Shown: positions 22,577 through 30,198 of the stretch, one piece after another
Position numbering within the stretch: the first letter of the stretch is position 1
Layout: every line of letters starts with the position of its first letter
From: Clostridia bacterium
GTDB taxonomy: Bacteria > Bacillota > Clostridia > Oscillospirales > CAG-272
Reading direction: 5' to 3'
Length of the DNA: 51,818 bases
Assembly (NCBI GenBank): GCA_017473085.1
Contig: JAFUNF010000001.1
Span: forward strand, 1 to 51,818
Made by a program: the position numbers and the translations under genes
The notes under the pieces: model-generated
What the model was told of the DNA's origin: nothing
Databases searched by the model: none
Seen by the model: only the letters and a program-made list of their open reading frames with translations

Positions 22577-22659
22577 GGTGCGGGTGACAGGGGTCGAACC
22601 TGCATGCTTTTGGCACTAGATCCTAAGTCTAGCGCGTCTGCCAATTCCGCCACACCCGC
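22576..22659 (-). tRNA. tRNA-Leu (anticodon UAG), CCA encoded
   Basis: Class II tRNA of 84 nt including CCA. Acceptor GCGGGTG/CACCCGC is perfect. Anticodon stem CTAGA/TCTAG with loop CTTAGGA gives anticodon TAG. A long variable arm is present, and the T arm is CAGGTTCGACCCCTG. It reads CUA and related Leu codons. Confidence 0.93.
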
Positions 22660-22731
22660 GTGCTTTGAATATTATACATTAACAAAAATAATTTGTCAAT
22701 AGTAAAATTCAAAGTTTTGTAAATTTTTTAA

Positions 22732-23679
22732 TTATTTTATTAAGTTTTGCTCCTTACCTGAAAGAAACGCCTCAATATTGGAAGCTACGGTTGAAAAGCA
22801 CCTTGTACGAGATTCAAAGGAGCCCCATGCCATATGAGGTGTAAGCAAAACGTTATCATAATTGAGCAATTTTGAAAATGGGTGATTTTCGTCAAATGGC
22901 TCGTAGGAGAAAACGTCACAACCCATACCACCAATTTTGTTTTCAATGATTGCATTCGCAATTGCGTTTTCGTCCCATACTGCACCACGTGCTACATTTA
23001 TTATTATTGCATTCTTTTTCATTAGGGAGATTTCGTTTTCGCCAATCATATTTCGTGTTTTGTCGGTCAAGGGGCAATGTATTGAAATTATGTCAGATTC
23101 CTTAAGGAGTGTCTGTAAATCAACACAATTATAGCCCTCGATTGGTGTTTGCTTATTTACAAGAAGCTTGCATCCAAAGGCTTCGGCAATCTTGCCAACA
23201 GCCTTACCTATATTGCCAAAGCCGACAATACCCCAGGTCATGCCTGCAAGCTCGTGATATACAGGGACTAAGCAATTTGCAGTTTTACTATTTTGATACG
23301 AGGTATCGCTTACAAAGCGTCTGTATTCATGAAGATGGGTAACAAGGGAGCAAGCCATGGATATTGTAACTTGCGCGACACAGGGTGTGGAATATGCAGG
23401 AGTGTTAGCCACTTTTATTCCGTGACTATTACAGTAGGCAATATCAATATTGTCATAGCCTGTGGCAGTTTCGCAAATCAACTTCAAATTTTTAGCGTTT
23501 TTAACCACGTCCTCGGTCATTTTTACCTTATTTACTATTACAATATCTGCATCCTTAACTCTTTCAGGAGCTTGGTCCTGAGTAGTGCTTGGATATTTAA
23601 TTACGTTGCCGAATTTATAAACAGGCGACAGGTCAAGGTCGTCTCCTAATGTTTTGTAGTCCAAAATTACTATATTCAT
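22732..23679 (-). CDS. D-isomer-specific 2-hydroxyacid dehydrogenase
   Basis: 315 residues. The NAD-binding loop is WGIVGFGNIGKAV (about 147-159). Catalytic residues are in place: Arg in NVARGAVWDE, Glu in FSYEPFDE and His in TPHMAWGS. Interconverts a 2-oxoacid and a D-2-hydroxyacid (D-glycerate or D-lactate type); the exact substrate is not readable. GAGG lies before the ATG. It follows the YgjP-type gene after 7 nt. Confidence 0.9.
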   Translation of the reverse strand: MNIVILDYKTLGDDLDLSPVYKFGNVIKYPSTTQDQAPERVKDADIVIVNKVKMTEDVVKNAKNLKLICETATGYDNIDIAYCNSHGIKVANTPAYSTPCVAQVTISMACSLVTHLHEYRRFVSDTSYQNSKTANCLVPVYHELAGMTWGIVGFGNIGKAVGKIAEAFGCKLLVNKQTPIEGYNCVDLQTLLKESDIISIHCPLTDKTRNMIGENEISLMKKNAIIINVARGAVWDENAIANAIIENKIGGMGCDVFSYEPFDENHPFSKLLNYDNVLLTPHMAWGSFESRTRCFSTVASNIEAFLSGKEQNLIK

Positions 23680-23686
23680 AAAAACC

Positions 23687-24193
23687 TCACTTTAATAGCT
23701 TTTTGCGTTCTTTATAATCTGGCAATTGCTTTTCAACTATTGCCCAAAATTTTTTAGAGTGATTCATTTCCTTAAGGTGTGCAAGCTCGTGCACGCACAC
23801 GTATTCAATTGCCTCATAGGGATAAAGTGCTAAACGACAGGAGAAATTTATTCTGCCAGTTGAAGAACAGCTTCCAAAACGTGTTTTTGCTGTATTTATC
23901 GACACGTGGCTCGGGAAAAGTCCCATTCTATTAGAATATTTTTCAAGTATTGGTGTCACTATTTCAAGTAGCTTATCCTTAAGCTCCTTAATGTCCTGTT
24001 GCGTGCAATTATCAATAGAGGGGCGAGCTTGAATTTTGCTTTTTCTATTCTCTATCCATTGAATGTTTTGCATGACAAATTTTTCTATTCTTTCCTTAGG
24101 TGTGCGAAATGGAGCACGCACTACTACCCTTAAATCTCGCTTGACACTAAGGGACAGTGTTTTCCTTTTGGTATATATAATTTCGTAATCCAT
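23687..24193 (-). CDS. YgjP-type zinc metallopeptidase (DUF45/M48-like)
   Basis: 168 residues. Zinc site HELAHLKEMNHSKKFW (HExxH plus downstream His) near the C-terminus, preceded by TRFGSCSSTGRINFSCRLALYP, the conserved block of the YgjP/DUF45 family. Its cellular substrate is not known. GAGGTG precedes the ATG. Confidence 0.87.
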   Translation of the reverse strand: MDYEIIYTKRKTLSLSVKRDLRVVVRAPFRTPKERIEKFVMQNIQWIENRKSKIQARPSIDNCTQQDIKELKDKLLEIVTPILEKYSNRMGLFPSHVSINTAKTRFGSCSSTGRINFSCRLALYPYEAIEYVCVHELAHLKEMNHSKKFWAIVEKQLPDYKERKKLLK

Positions 24194-24257
24194 CTAATCA
24201 CCTCTTAAATATTTTAGCATAAGTAAGTTATTTTGTCAATTACGACAAAATATGCTA

Positions 24258-24286
24258 TTGCAAAAGAGTTAAAAATATGTTATACT
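24258..24286 (+). promoter_or_regulatory. promoter of smpB
   Basis: TTGCAA (24258-24263), 17-nt spacer ending TGT, TATACT (24281-24286), 33 nt upstream of the smpB ATG. Confidence 0.65.
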
Positions 24287-24318
24287 AAATTGCTAAATCT
24301 ATGAAAGGAAGGAATATT

Positions 24319-24780
24319 ATGGCTGATAATATCAAAATTATTGCTCAAAACAAGAAGGCTTATCACGATTATTTCGTTTTAGAAAAATATGAGGCCGGTA
24401 TTGAGCTATTTGGCACAGAGGTTAAATCTGTACGTATGGGACAAGTTAATCTAAAGGATTCCTTCTGTAAGGTTTATGCAGGAGAAATGCTTGCGTTGGG
24501 TATTCATATTAGTCCTTATGAAAAGGGCAATGTGTTTAACAAGGACCCACTAAGGCACAAGCGCCTTTTACTTCACAAGAAGGAAATTATGAAGCTTAAT
24601 GGCATGCTTACAAGAGACGGCTACTCTATTATACCCTTGTCAATGTATTTTAAGGGCTCAAGGGTAAAGGTTGAGTTAGGTGTTTGTAAGGGTAAAAAGC
24701 TTTATGACAAGAGGGAAAGCGAAGCTAAGCGCGAGGCTAATCGCACAATGGAAAGAGCTACTAAGGGAGGCAATTATTAA
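24319..24780 (+). CDS. smpB: SsrA-binding protein SmpB
   Basis: 153 residues; the start [19 protein letters not shown] at 24319 has GGAAGGA upstream. The OB-fold core [23 protein letters not shown] and the basic tail ([21 protein letters not shown]) are diagnostic. SmpB binds tmRNA and places it in stalled ribosomes for trans-translation. The tail that enters the mRNA channel is intact. The tmRNA gene lies about 1 kb downstream, separated by one acyltransferase-like gene. Confidence 0.95.
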   Translation: MADNIKIIAQNKKAYHDYFVLEKYEAGIELFGTEVKSVRMGQVNLKDSFCKVYAGEMLALGIHISPYEKGNVFNKDPLRHKRLLLHKKEIMKLNGMLTRDGYSIIPLSMYFKGSRVKVELGVCKGKKLYDKRESEAKREANRTMERATKGGNY

Positions 24781-24781
24781 A

Positions 24782-25669
24782 ATGAGAGATTACTTAATTG
24801 ATTTTTTAAAGAATTATGAAGAGGCAGATGCTAAGATAATGCTTGATGCATACGACAGAGTTGTTGCAAACGAGGAAGCAAACGCTTTATTGAATGAGTG
24901 CCTTGATATGTACGAAAAAAGCGTTGAAATCGACTACTATGATGCTGTTTTGAATATCAGAGCAAAGAAAATGGCCGAGGCAACAGGCTTACACTTCTAC
25001 ACTACAAGCCTATTAGTATTTATGTGCTTTTCAAAGCACCTTAAGGAGCTTTACGTTAAAAACGGACTAAGTCTTGACGTTTTCCACAATTCAATGCTTG
25101 ATTTAAAGTACAAGTTAGACGAATGCAAGGCTGTTAAGGGCATTGTTGGTTCATTTGTTGCTTGGTGGTTCCCTGGCTTTTTCAATTTGACGAGATTCGG
25201 CTTTGGAAGGCTTCAATTTGAGCTTACTGATTTTATTCAGGATTACGAAAAGGATGGTAAAAAGCTCAAAAAGGGCGATAAAGTTATAGGTGTACATATT
25301 CCAAGGGCACTTACTCCAATCGACAAGGAAAGCTGTGATAATGCTTACAGAATGGCAGTCGAATTCTTTAAGAAGGATATTACCAACAATCCTATTGCAT
25401 TTGTTTGCCATAGTTGGCTTTTATACCCTGATACTCTTGAGGTTTTCCCAAAGAAAACTAATACATATCGTTTTGCTCACGAGTACGACGTAATTTGGGC
25501 AACTCACGACAAAGAAGGCGAATATTCTGATGCTTGGAGACTTTTCGATATGGACTATACAGGAAATATTGAGGACTACCCAGAAAACACCAGCATGCGT
25601 CGTGCCTATAAGGACTATTTAAAAAATGGTGGAAAAACCGGCGAGGGCTATGGAGTTTTCTTTGCATAA
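24782..25669 (+). CDS. GNAT-like acyltransferase (NAT_N/GNAT_C type)
   Basis: 295 residues from ATG 24782, one base after the smpB stop codon; GGGAGG lies within the end of smpB. The helical N-terminal half leads to GNAT-like strands: FGRLQFELTDF, KVIGVHIPRALTPIDKESCDNAY and FVCHSWLLYPDTLEV. This matches proteins with the two-part N-acyltransferase/GNAT-like C-terminal domains, common in Clostridia and poorly studied. The substrate is unknown. Co-transcription with smpB is likely, but a functional link is not implied. Confidence 0.7.
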   Translation: MRDYLIDFLKNYEEADAKIMLDAYDRVVANEEANALLNECLDMYEKSVEIDYYDAVLNIRAKKMAEATGLHFYTTSLLVFMCFSKHLKELYVKNGLSLDVFHNSMLDLKYKLDECKAVKGIVGSFVAWWFPGFFNLTRFGFGRLQFELTDFIQDYEKDGKKLKKGDKVIGVHIPRALTPIDKESCDNAYRMAVEFFKKDITNNPIAFVCHSWLLYPDTLEVFPKKTNTYRFAHEYDVIWATHDKEGEYSDAWRLFDMDYTGNIEDYPENTSMRRAYKDYLKNGGKTGEGYGVFFA

Positions 25670-25769
25670 TCAGATTAACTAAAAGCAGACGAAGTACATA
25701 CTTCTCTGCTTTTGTCTTTTATTGTCAAAATTTTTCTTGGAAAAAAGCTTGCGATATCTAAATGTCCTC

Positions 25770-25798
25770 TTGACAAATTTCAAATAATAATATAAAAT
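25770..25798 (+). promoter_or_regulatory. promoter of ssrA
   Basis: TTGACA (25770-25775), 17-nt spacer, TAAAAT (25793-25798), 24 nt before the mature tmRNA end. Confidence 0.75.
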
Positions 25799-25821
25799 AC
25801 TAACACATACACTAATCACAT

Positions 25822-26190
25822 GGGTACGTAAAGGTTTCGACGGGGATTGTGAGGTATGATAAGCGTAGAGGGCTGGCTAATCCCTTATAATGGCCAACTT
25901 AAAATTAAACGACAACAATAAAGTTGCTCTTGCTGCCTAATTTGGCAGAAATGTAGCTATACAGCTACTCACTCCTCTTGAGAGTATCTCGGCTCAAGAC
26001 TGAGTGGTAATCGTTAGAGATGAACTTGAATTGGGAGTTTTGCCTGTACCAGTCAAGCATTAAGGTAATACCTGAAAAAAAGCCTGTTACTCGGCGTTTT
26101 GTAGGGGAATTTCTAAAAGATTAACTAACTACGTAGAAAGTCATATTAAGTGGTTTTCGGACGCGAGTTCGATTCTCGCCGTATCCACCA
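25822..26190 (+). ncRNA. ssrA: transfer-messenger RNA (tmRNA)
   Basis: 369 nt. The 5' end GGGTACGTAAAGGTTTCGACGGGGAT-type sequence pairs GGGTAC with GTATCC at the 3' end, which carries discriminator A and encoded CCA. The T arm reads GCGAGTTCGATTCTCGC. The tag reading frame at 25893-25940 encodes ANLKLNDNNKVALAA and TAA, the usual clostridial-type tag ending in ALAA. It rescues stalled ribosomes together with SmpB. Confidence 0.96.
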
Positions 26191-26227
26191 AAAAATTCGA
26201 CAAGTTTCGGCTTGTCGAATTTTTTTA
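26191..26227 (+). terminator. terminator after ssrA
   Basis: AAAAAATTCGACAAG / CTTGTCGAATTTTTTT with loop TTTCGG, directly after the tmRNA CCA. Confidence 0.9.
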
Positions 26228-26228
26228 T

Positions 26229-26400
26229 CCATTGCGAAAGCGATGGCATATCATCACGCGTTAGCGTGTATCTCATCACCGAAGGTGTATATCATCAGCC
26301 ATAGGCTGTATCCTCTTTCGCAATGATGATATACAAGGCTCACACCTTGATGATATACAAAACTTAGTTTTGATGATATACACGCCTGTGGCGTGATAAT
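26229..26400. repeat. hairpin array 2 (ATATCATC / GATGATAT spacers)
   Basis: About 170 bp. Small hairpins (CCATTGC-gaaa-GCGATGG, CACGC-gtta-GCGTG, CACC-gaa-GGTG, CAGCC-ata-GGCTG, AAGG-ctcac-ACCTT, AAAAC-tta-GTTTT, ACGCC-tgt-GGCGT) are joined by a fixed spacer. The spacer reads ATATCATC in the left half and GATGATATAC in the right half, so spacers can pair across the array. The design equals that of array 1 at 12392-12566, but the sequence differs. It lies between the ssrA terminator and a frameshifted ORF. Confidence 0.82.
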
Positions 26401-26676
26401 TGAGTGTGTATTCGAGGCAAAAGACATCTGGGAGCGCTGAATTTCCCCAAAGTGAAGGTATAAAGTGAGTCAAGAAGTGAGTCAACTATTTTACACCATT
26501 TTTCTGCAAAAATAGAGAGATAAATATTATTCTTGCCATATCCTTGTTTTATCTTTTCTGCTATTTGGTACGCTCCTTCTAACACTACTGTTTGTAAAAG
26601 CAATAGACTGACAAACAATTCCTTCTAATAATTTTGTTCTTTCAATCAAATAAATATCGTGTTTGTATGCTTTCAC
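26367..26676 (-). pseudogene. frameshifted remnant ORF next to hairpin array 2
   Basis: On the minus strand a GTG start (26676) with AAGGAG upstream encodes VKAYKHDIYLIERTKLLEG, then IVCQSIAFTN, and stops after 49 codons. A shift near residue 30 into the next frame continues as TVVLEGAYQIAEKIKQGYGKNNIYLSIFAEKW and runs into the array. Good start signals and continuity across frames suggest a gene broken by a frameshift. The family is not recognised. Confidence 0.5.
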
Positions 26677-26734
26677 TTTAAAATTCTCCTTGATTTTTGG
26701 CAATTTTATGTTATAATTTTGTTGAGGTGGTTTT

Positions 26735-27118
26735 ATGAAAAAAATTTGTGTTCTTTCTTTGTTTGGAATGTTAGCTCTCCATTGTGCTTACTCTGTTTGG
26801 TATTTTACAAATCTTTTGCTTACCATTTTTGAAATTTGCGAGTCTCAAAACAAAGTGTTCGAGTGGTCTTTTCCCCACGTACTTATGCTTGCAAACATAA
26901 TTTTTTGCATACTTTGTTTTATCTTACTGATTGTGCTTTTTTTGTTAAAGCTCAAAGGCTCAAATTTCCTCAATTTCACACGTTTAACATACGAAGAATA
27001 CAAGGAATTGAGAGAAAAGAAAAAGCAAGAAGAACAGGCTAAAAAAAGGCTACAATTAGAGGAAAAACTAAAGGAATTACAAAACGTGGAAAGCAATCCA
27101 AAATCTACAAAAGGGTAA
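26735..27118 (+). CDS. hypothetical two-TM protein with charged coiled-coil tail
   Basis: 127 residues, unrecognised. Two hydrophobic segments (about 5-30 and 47-70) are followed by a cytoplasmic helix very rich in Glu, Lys and Gln (YKELREKKKQEEQAKKRLQL) that should form a coiled coil. GAGGTGG precedes the ATG. It is a single-gene unit ended by its own terminator. Confidence 0.6.
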   Translation: MKKICVLSLFGMLALHCAYSVWYFTNLLLTIFEICESQNKVFEWSFPHVLMLANIIFCILCFILLIVLFLLKLKGSNFLNFTRLTYEEYKELREKKKQEEQAKKRLQLEEKLKELQNVESNPKSTKG

Positions 27119-27148
27119 AGAAAAGACCGACTAAAAATCGGTCTTTTT
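27119..27148 (+). terminator. terminator
   Basis: AAAAGACCGA / TCGGTCTTTTT with a 7-nt loop, immediately after the two-TM gene. Confidence 0.85.
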
Positions 27149-27159
27149 CTGTTTTGCAT

Positions 27160-27190
27160 AACAAAAGGACACAATTAAGTGTCCTTTGTT
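27160..27190 (-). terminator. second hairpin terminator, leftward
   Basis: AACAAAAGGACAC / GTGTCCTTTGTT stem; it could end a transcript from the small ORF at 27189-27254. Confidence 0.6.
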
Positions 27191-27254
27191 ATTTCTCTAT
27201 TAGCTCTCCGTATTTGTTAAGTCCTTTTGCAAAAAGTTCCTTAGCCATTTTCAT
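27189..27254 (-). CDS. possible 21-residue peptide or gene relic
   Basis: Encodes MKMAKELFAKGLNKYGELIEK and stops exactly at a terminator. The amphipathic helix-like sequence and terminator argue for a real transcript end, but the ribosome site is weak. It may be the surviving C-terminus of a lost gene. Confidence 0.25.
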   Translation of the reverse strand: MKMAKELFAKGLNKYGELIEK

Positions 27255-27286
27255 TAATCTCTTTTTCTACAATTTCAATCAACCTG

Positions 27287-27315
27287 TTGCAATTTCAATT
27301 AGCCTGTGATATAAT
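27287..27315 (+). promoter_or_regulatory. promoter of pnuC
   Basis: TTGCAA (27287-27292), 17-nt spacer ending TGA, TATAAT (27310-27315). The -35 lies in a tandem duplication of about 19 nt (CAATTTCAATCAACCTGTT / CAATTTCAATTAGCCTGTG). Confidence 0.7.
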
Positions 27316-27333
27316 ATTCAAAAAAAATTAAAT

Positions 27334-27412
27334 ACTGCCACCGGGTAGGAAAATGCTGAGCATTCGGATGCGTATCGTTAGGTCTTGGAAGATACGTGTC
27401 GGGTGCTTTTTT
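27334..27412 (+). promoter_or_regulatory. structured leader before pnuC, candidate riboswitch or attenuator
   Basis: The roughly 100-nt leader can fold into an outer stem GC(C)ACC/GGTGC, an inner hairpin AATGC-tga-GCATT and a longer hairpin CGTATC/GATACG with an internal loop rich in G and T. The 3' outer strand runs straight into TTTTTTT and then the ribosome site, the arrangement of a riboswitch with terminator or ribosome-site control. Conserved cores of TPP, FMN, cobalamin, preQ1-I, purine and SAM riboswitches were looked for and not found. The transporter family suggests an NAD-related or vitamin ligand. Confidence 0.55.
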
Positions 27413-27422
27413 TGAGGTGTTT

Positions 27423-28109
27423 ATGGGTAAATTTATTAAATATTTTACTAAGGGCGAGTTGATTTTATGGTGCTCCTCTTTAGTTATTATTACTGTTTTC
27501 TTTTGTATTTTTGACAGAGCCAATTATTTGACTCTTGTTGCTTCCTTGATTGGTGCTACTTCTCTAATCTTTAATGCAAAGGGAAACCCTTTAGGTCAAG
27601 TATTTATTATTATTTTTGCTATTCTTTATGGAATTATTTCTTGGAGCTTTGCTTATTATGGAGAAATGATAACGTATCTTGGAATGTCCTTGCCTATGGC
27701 TGTAATTGCCCTTATTTCTTGGCTTAGAAATCCACACAATGGCAACAAAGCCGAGGTTAAGGTAAACCACATAAGGCTCAAAGAGGTTATATTTATGCTT
27801 GGGTTAAGTATTGTGGTAACTGTTGTATTTTACTTTATATTAAAGCATTTTAACACATCGAATTTGATACCCAGCACTCTTTCTATTACAACGAGCTTTC
27901 TTGCTGCTTATTTAACCTTTAGGCGTAGTCCGTTTTTTGCGCTTGCTTATGCCATAAATGATTTAGTTTTGATAGTTCTTTGGGTTATGGCAACAATTAC
28001 TGACATTTCATACATTAGTGTGATTATGTGCTTTATTGTATTTTTAGTAAATGACCTATATAGCTTTTTCAACTGGTTGAAAATGGAAAAGCGACAAAAG
28101 CTTTCTTAA
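27423..28109 (+). CDS. pnuC: PnuC-family vitamin/nucleoside transporter
   Basis: 228 residues. The start MGKFIKYFTKGE at 27423 has GAGG 5 nt upstream; an earlier in-frame ATG lies within the leader structure. About seven hydrophobic segments are seen. The family signature is present: IFNAKGNPLGQVFIIIFAILYGIISW and the second-half AYAINDLVLIVLW with NDLYSFFNW at the end. PnuC proteins carry nicotinamide riboside by facilitated diffusion; PnuT, PnuX and PnuN relatives carry thiamine, riboflavin or deoxynucleosides, so the substrate is not certain. Expression is probably controlled by the leader RNA. Confidence 0.85.
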   Translation: MGKFIKYFTKGELILWCSSLVIITVFFCIFDRANYLTLVASLIGATSLIFNAKGNPLGQVFIIIFAILYGIISWSFAYYGEMITYLGMSLPMAVIALISWLRNPHNGNKAEVKVNHIRLKEVIFMLGLSIVVTVVFYFILKHFNTSNLIPSTLSITTSFLAAYLTFRRSPFFALAYAINDLVLIVLWVMATITDISYISVIMCFIVFLVNDLYSFFNWLKMEKRQKLS

Positions 28110-28115
28110 AATAGG

Positions 28116-28147
28116 AAAAGTCCATTGGCGATGCCAATGGACTTTTT
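28116..28147. terminator. bidirectional terminator
   Basis: AAAAGTCCATTGGC / GCCAATGGACTTTTT with loop GAT, between convergent pnuC and the EamA gene. Confidence 0.9.
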
Positions 28148-29030
28148 AAATTAACGATATCATAATTCCTGCAATAATAGTTATAGCACAGAATATTCTA
28201 TATGCAATATGCTTTTCCTTAAAGACAAGCTTGCCCATAAATATTGTTACTAAAACACTTGATTGCTTAATAAGGGTCATTACAACAACTGTGCTATTTG
28301 GGTCTGCATTTGCCAAGAACAAGCATCTGTCACCCAAAACGAATATAAGGCTCATTATCCATATCCAAGGACTTGTCACGCATTTTCTTACGTTGACCTT
28401 TTCATTCTTAAAGAAAATATACAAGCCATAAAGGATTGTCAAATATAGCATATACCAAAACTGGATTTGGGCAGAGGATATTTCGGCACTACCTAACAGC
28501 CATCTGTTTGTGTCGGTAGCCATTAGCCATTTATCCATTGTAGAGGAAATGGAATTTAAAATTCCTGAAAAAAGGACAAGAAGGATAACCTTTTTACTTG
28601 GTTTTTCCTCCACTCCCCTCTTTGTTTTTAGGTTTACTAAGGTTATTCCGAGGATTACAAGTGCTATACCAATAATTTGGAATATACCAAGCTTTTCGCC
28701 TAAAAGCAAAACTCCCAAAAGGACAGCAAAGATTACCCTTCCCATATCCAAAACACTATAAATACTAAGTGGCAAGAGCTTAATAGAATTAAGTGCACAA
28801 AGCCAAGCAACGAAAATTATTCCAGCCTTTACAATTAATACAAGATGGAACAGGGCGGAAACCTGAAAGATGTCCCTTGAGAAAGGAATTGTCATAAAAA
28901 AGCCAAAAAGCGTGTAGAAAAATAGCACCTCTATGATACTATTTTTTTCCATCGCTTTTTTCTTTAAGCCTTCTCTTAGTCCCTTAACTATTCCATAAAT
29001 AAGAATGAACAGAACCCAGATGTATTGCAT
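28146..29030 (-). CDS. EamA/DMT-superfamily transporter
   Basis: 294 residues with about ten hydrophobic segments in two halves (for example IYSVLDMGRVIFAVLLGVLLLGEKLG and TVVVMTLIKQSSVLVTIFMG), each ending in the GEKLG or FKEKH pattern of EamA repeats. The start [13 protein letters not shown] at 29030 overlaps the asnA stop codon by one base (TAATG), so the two are translated together. It could export or import a metabolite such as an amino acid. The pairing with asnA hints at that but does not show it. Confidence 0.85.
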   Translation of the reverse strand: MQYIWVLFILIYGIVKGLREGLKKKAMEKNSIIEVLFFYTLFGFFMTIPFSRDIFQVSALFHLVLIVKAGIIFVAWLCALNSIKLLPLSIYSVLDMGRVIFAVLLGVLLLGEKLGIFQIIGIALVILGITLVNLKTKRGVEEKPSKKVILLVLFSGILNSISSTMDKWLMATDTNRWLLGSAEISSAQIQFWYMLYLTILYGLYIFFKNEKVNVRKCVTSPWIWIMSLIFVLGDRCLFLANADPNSTVVVMTLIKQSSVLVTIFMGKLVFKEKHIAYRIFCAITIIAGIMISLI

Positions 29031-30031
29031 TATAAAAGATGAACTCCTTTTTTCGCACACTCTTTTATAGTTTCTTCAGTCCAATGAGATGATTGTACCT
29101 CGCCTATGTGTGCCTTTCTTAGGAAGTACATACACATTCTTGACTGACCTATACCACCACCGATTGTGTATGGAAGCTCGCCATTTAAAAGGGCTTTATG
29201 ATAGTCAAGCTCTTTTCTATCAAGACAATTTTTCTCCTTAAGCTGTCTTTCAAGTGCCTTTTCATCAACACGAATACCCATTGAGGAAAGCTCAAGTGCT
29301 ATGTCCAATACAGGGTAATACACAATAATATCGCCATTTAGCTCCCAATCGTCATAGTCGGGTGCTCTGCCATCATGAATTTCTCCCGATTTGAGCTTGC
29401 CACCGATTTTCATTATAAATACAGCACCATACTCCTTGGCAATAGCCTTTTCTCTTTCCTTTGTTGTTAGGTTGGGGTATTTATCCTCAAGCTCCTGTGA
29501 GGTAACGAAGGTAATGCTTTCAGGAAGCTGATTTCCTATAAAATCGTACTCATAGGCAATAAAGTTTTCGGTGTGCTTAAGAGTGTTGTATATAATTTTT
29601 ACAGTCTTTTTTAGAAACTCTTCGCTTCTTTGCTCCTTGCTAATGATACGTTCCCAGTCCCATTGGTCAACATACATTGAGTGAATATTATCGGTTTCCT
29701 CGTCGCGACGAATAGCTATCATATCTGTGTACAAGCCCTCGCCCACCTTGAAGCCATAATTTTTTAGTGCTACTCTTTTCCATTTAGCAAGCGAATGAAC
29801 TATTTCAAGCTCGCCACCACCTACTATATCGAAGGAAACAGGTCTTTCAACACCATTTAGGTTATCGTTAAGACCACTTTTAGGAGAAACAAACAAGGGG
29901 GCAGAAACTCTAGTAAGGTTTAAGCCTATGGCTAAATCTCTTTCGAAGAAGTCCTTTACCTTTTTGATTGCAACCTCTGTTTGTCTTATATCAAGCAGTG
30001 ATTTATAATCCTTTGGAATGTATAATGACAT
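29030..30031 (-). CDS. asnA: aspartate--ammonia ligase
   Basis: 333 residues, the standard length. Diagnostic stretches include [19 protein letters not shown] near residue 38, [17 protein letters not shown] near 122, [15 protein letters not shown] and [16 protein letters not shown] near 290. The class II aminoacyl-tRNA-synthetase-like enzyme makes asparagine from aspartate, ammonia and ATP. GAGGTGATAAA precedes the ATG. A small palindrome (TTTAG-ttag-CTAAA, 30042-30055) lies directly upstream and may be an operator. No T-box leader was seen. Confidence 0.95.
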   Translation of the reverse strand: MSLYIPKDYKSLLDIRQTEVAIKKVKDFFERDLAIGLNLTRVSAPLFVSPKSGLNDNLNGVERPVSFDIVGGGELEIVHSLAKWKRVALKNYGFKVGEGLYTDMIAIRRDEETDNIHSMYVDQWDWERIISKEQRSEEFLKKTVKIIYNTLKHTENFIAYEYDFIGNQLPESITFVTSQELEDKYPNLTTKEREKAIAKEYGAVFIMKIGGKLKSGEIHDGRAPDYDDWELNGDIIVYYPVLDIALELSSMGIRVDEKALERQLKEKNCLDRKELDYHKALLNGELPYTIGGGIGQSRMCMYFLRKAHIGEVQSSHWTEETIKECAKKGVHLL

Positions 30032-30135
30032 TTTATCACCTCTTTAGTTAGCTAAAGTAAATTTTATCTTAGTATATCACAGCTTATCAGTTTTTGCAAT
30101 AGCTTAATATTTATATTTTTTGATTATTATAAATA

Positions 30136-30164
30136 TTGACATATTAAATATTGTGTGATACAAT
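30136..30164 (+). promoter_or_regulatory. promoter of the LRR-CotH gene
   Basis: TTGACA (30136-30141), 17-nt spacer ending TGA, TACAAT (30159-30164), 35 nt upstream of the ATG. Confidence 0.75.
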
Positions 30165-30198
30165 AAATATGTGCAAATCTACCCAAAAGGAGTATTTT

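Noticed and set aside
27316-27422. TPP riboswitch before pnuC
   Set aside because: A CTGAG word is present, but the ACCTGAT...GGNTAATACC-type second half and the three-way layout are missing.
30032-30150. T-box leader for asnA
   Set aside because: The gap is only about 120 nt shared with a divergent promoter, and no T-box sequence or specifier hairpin is present.
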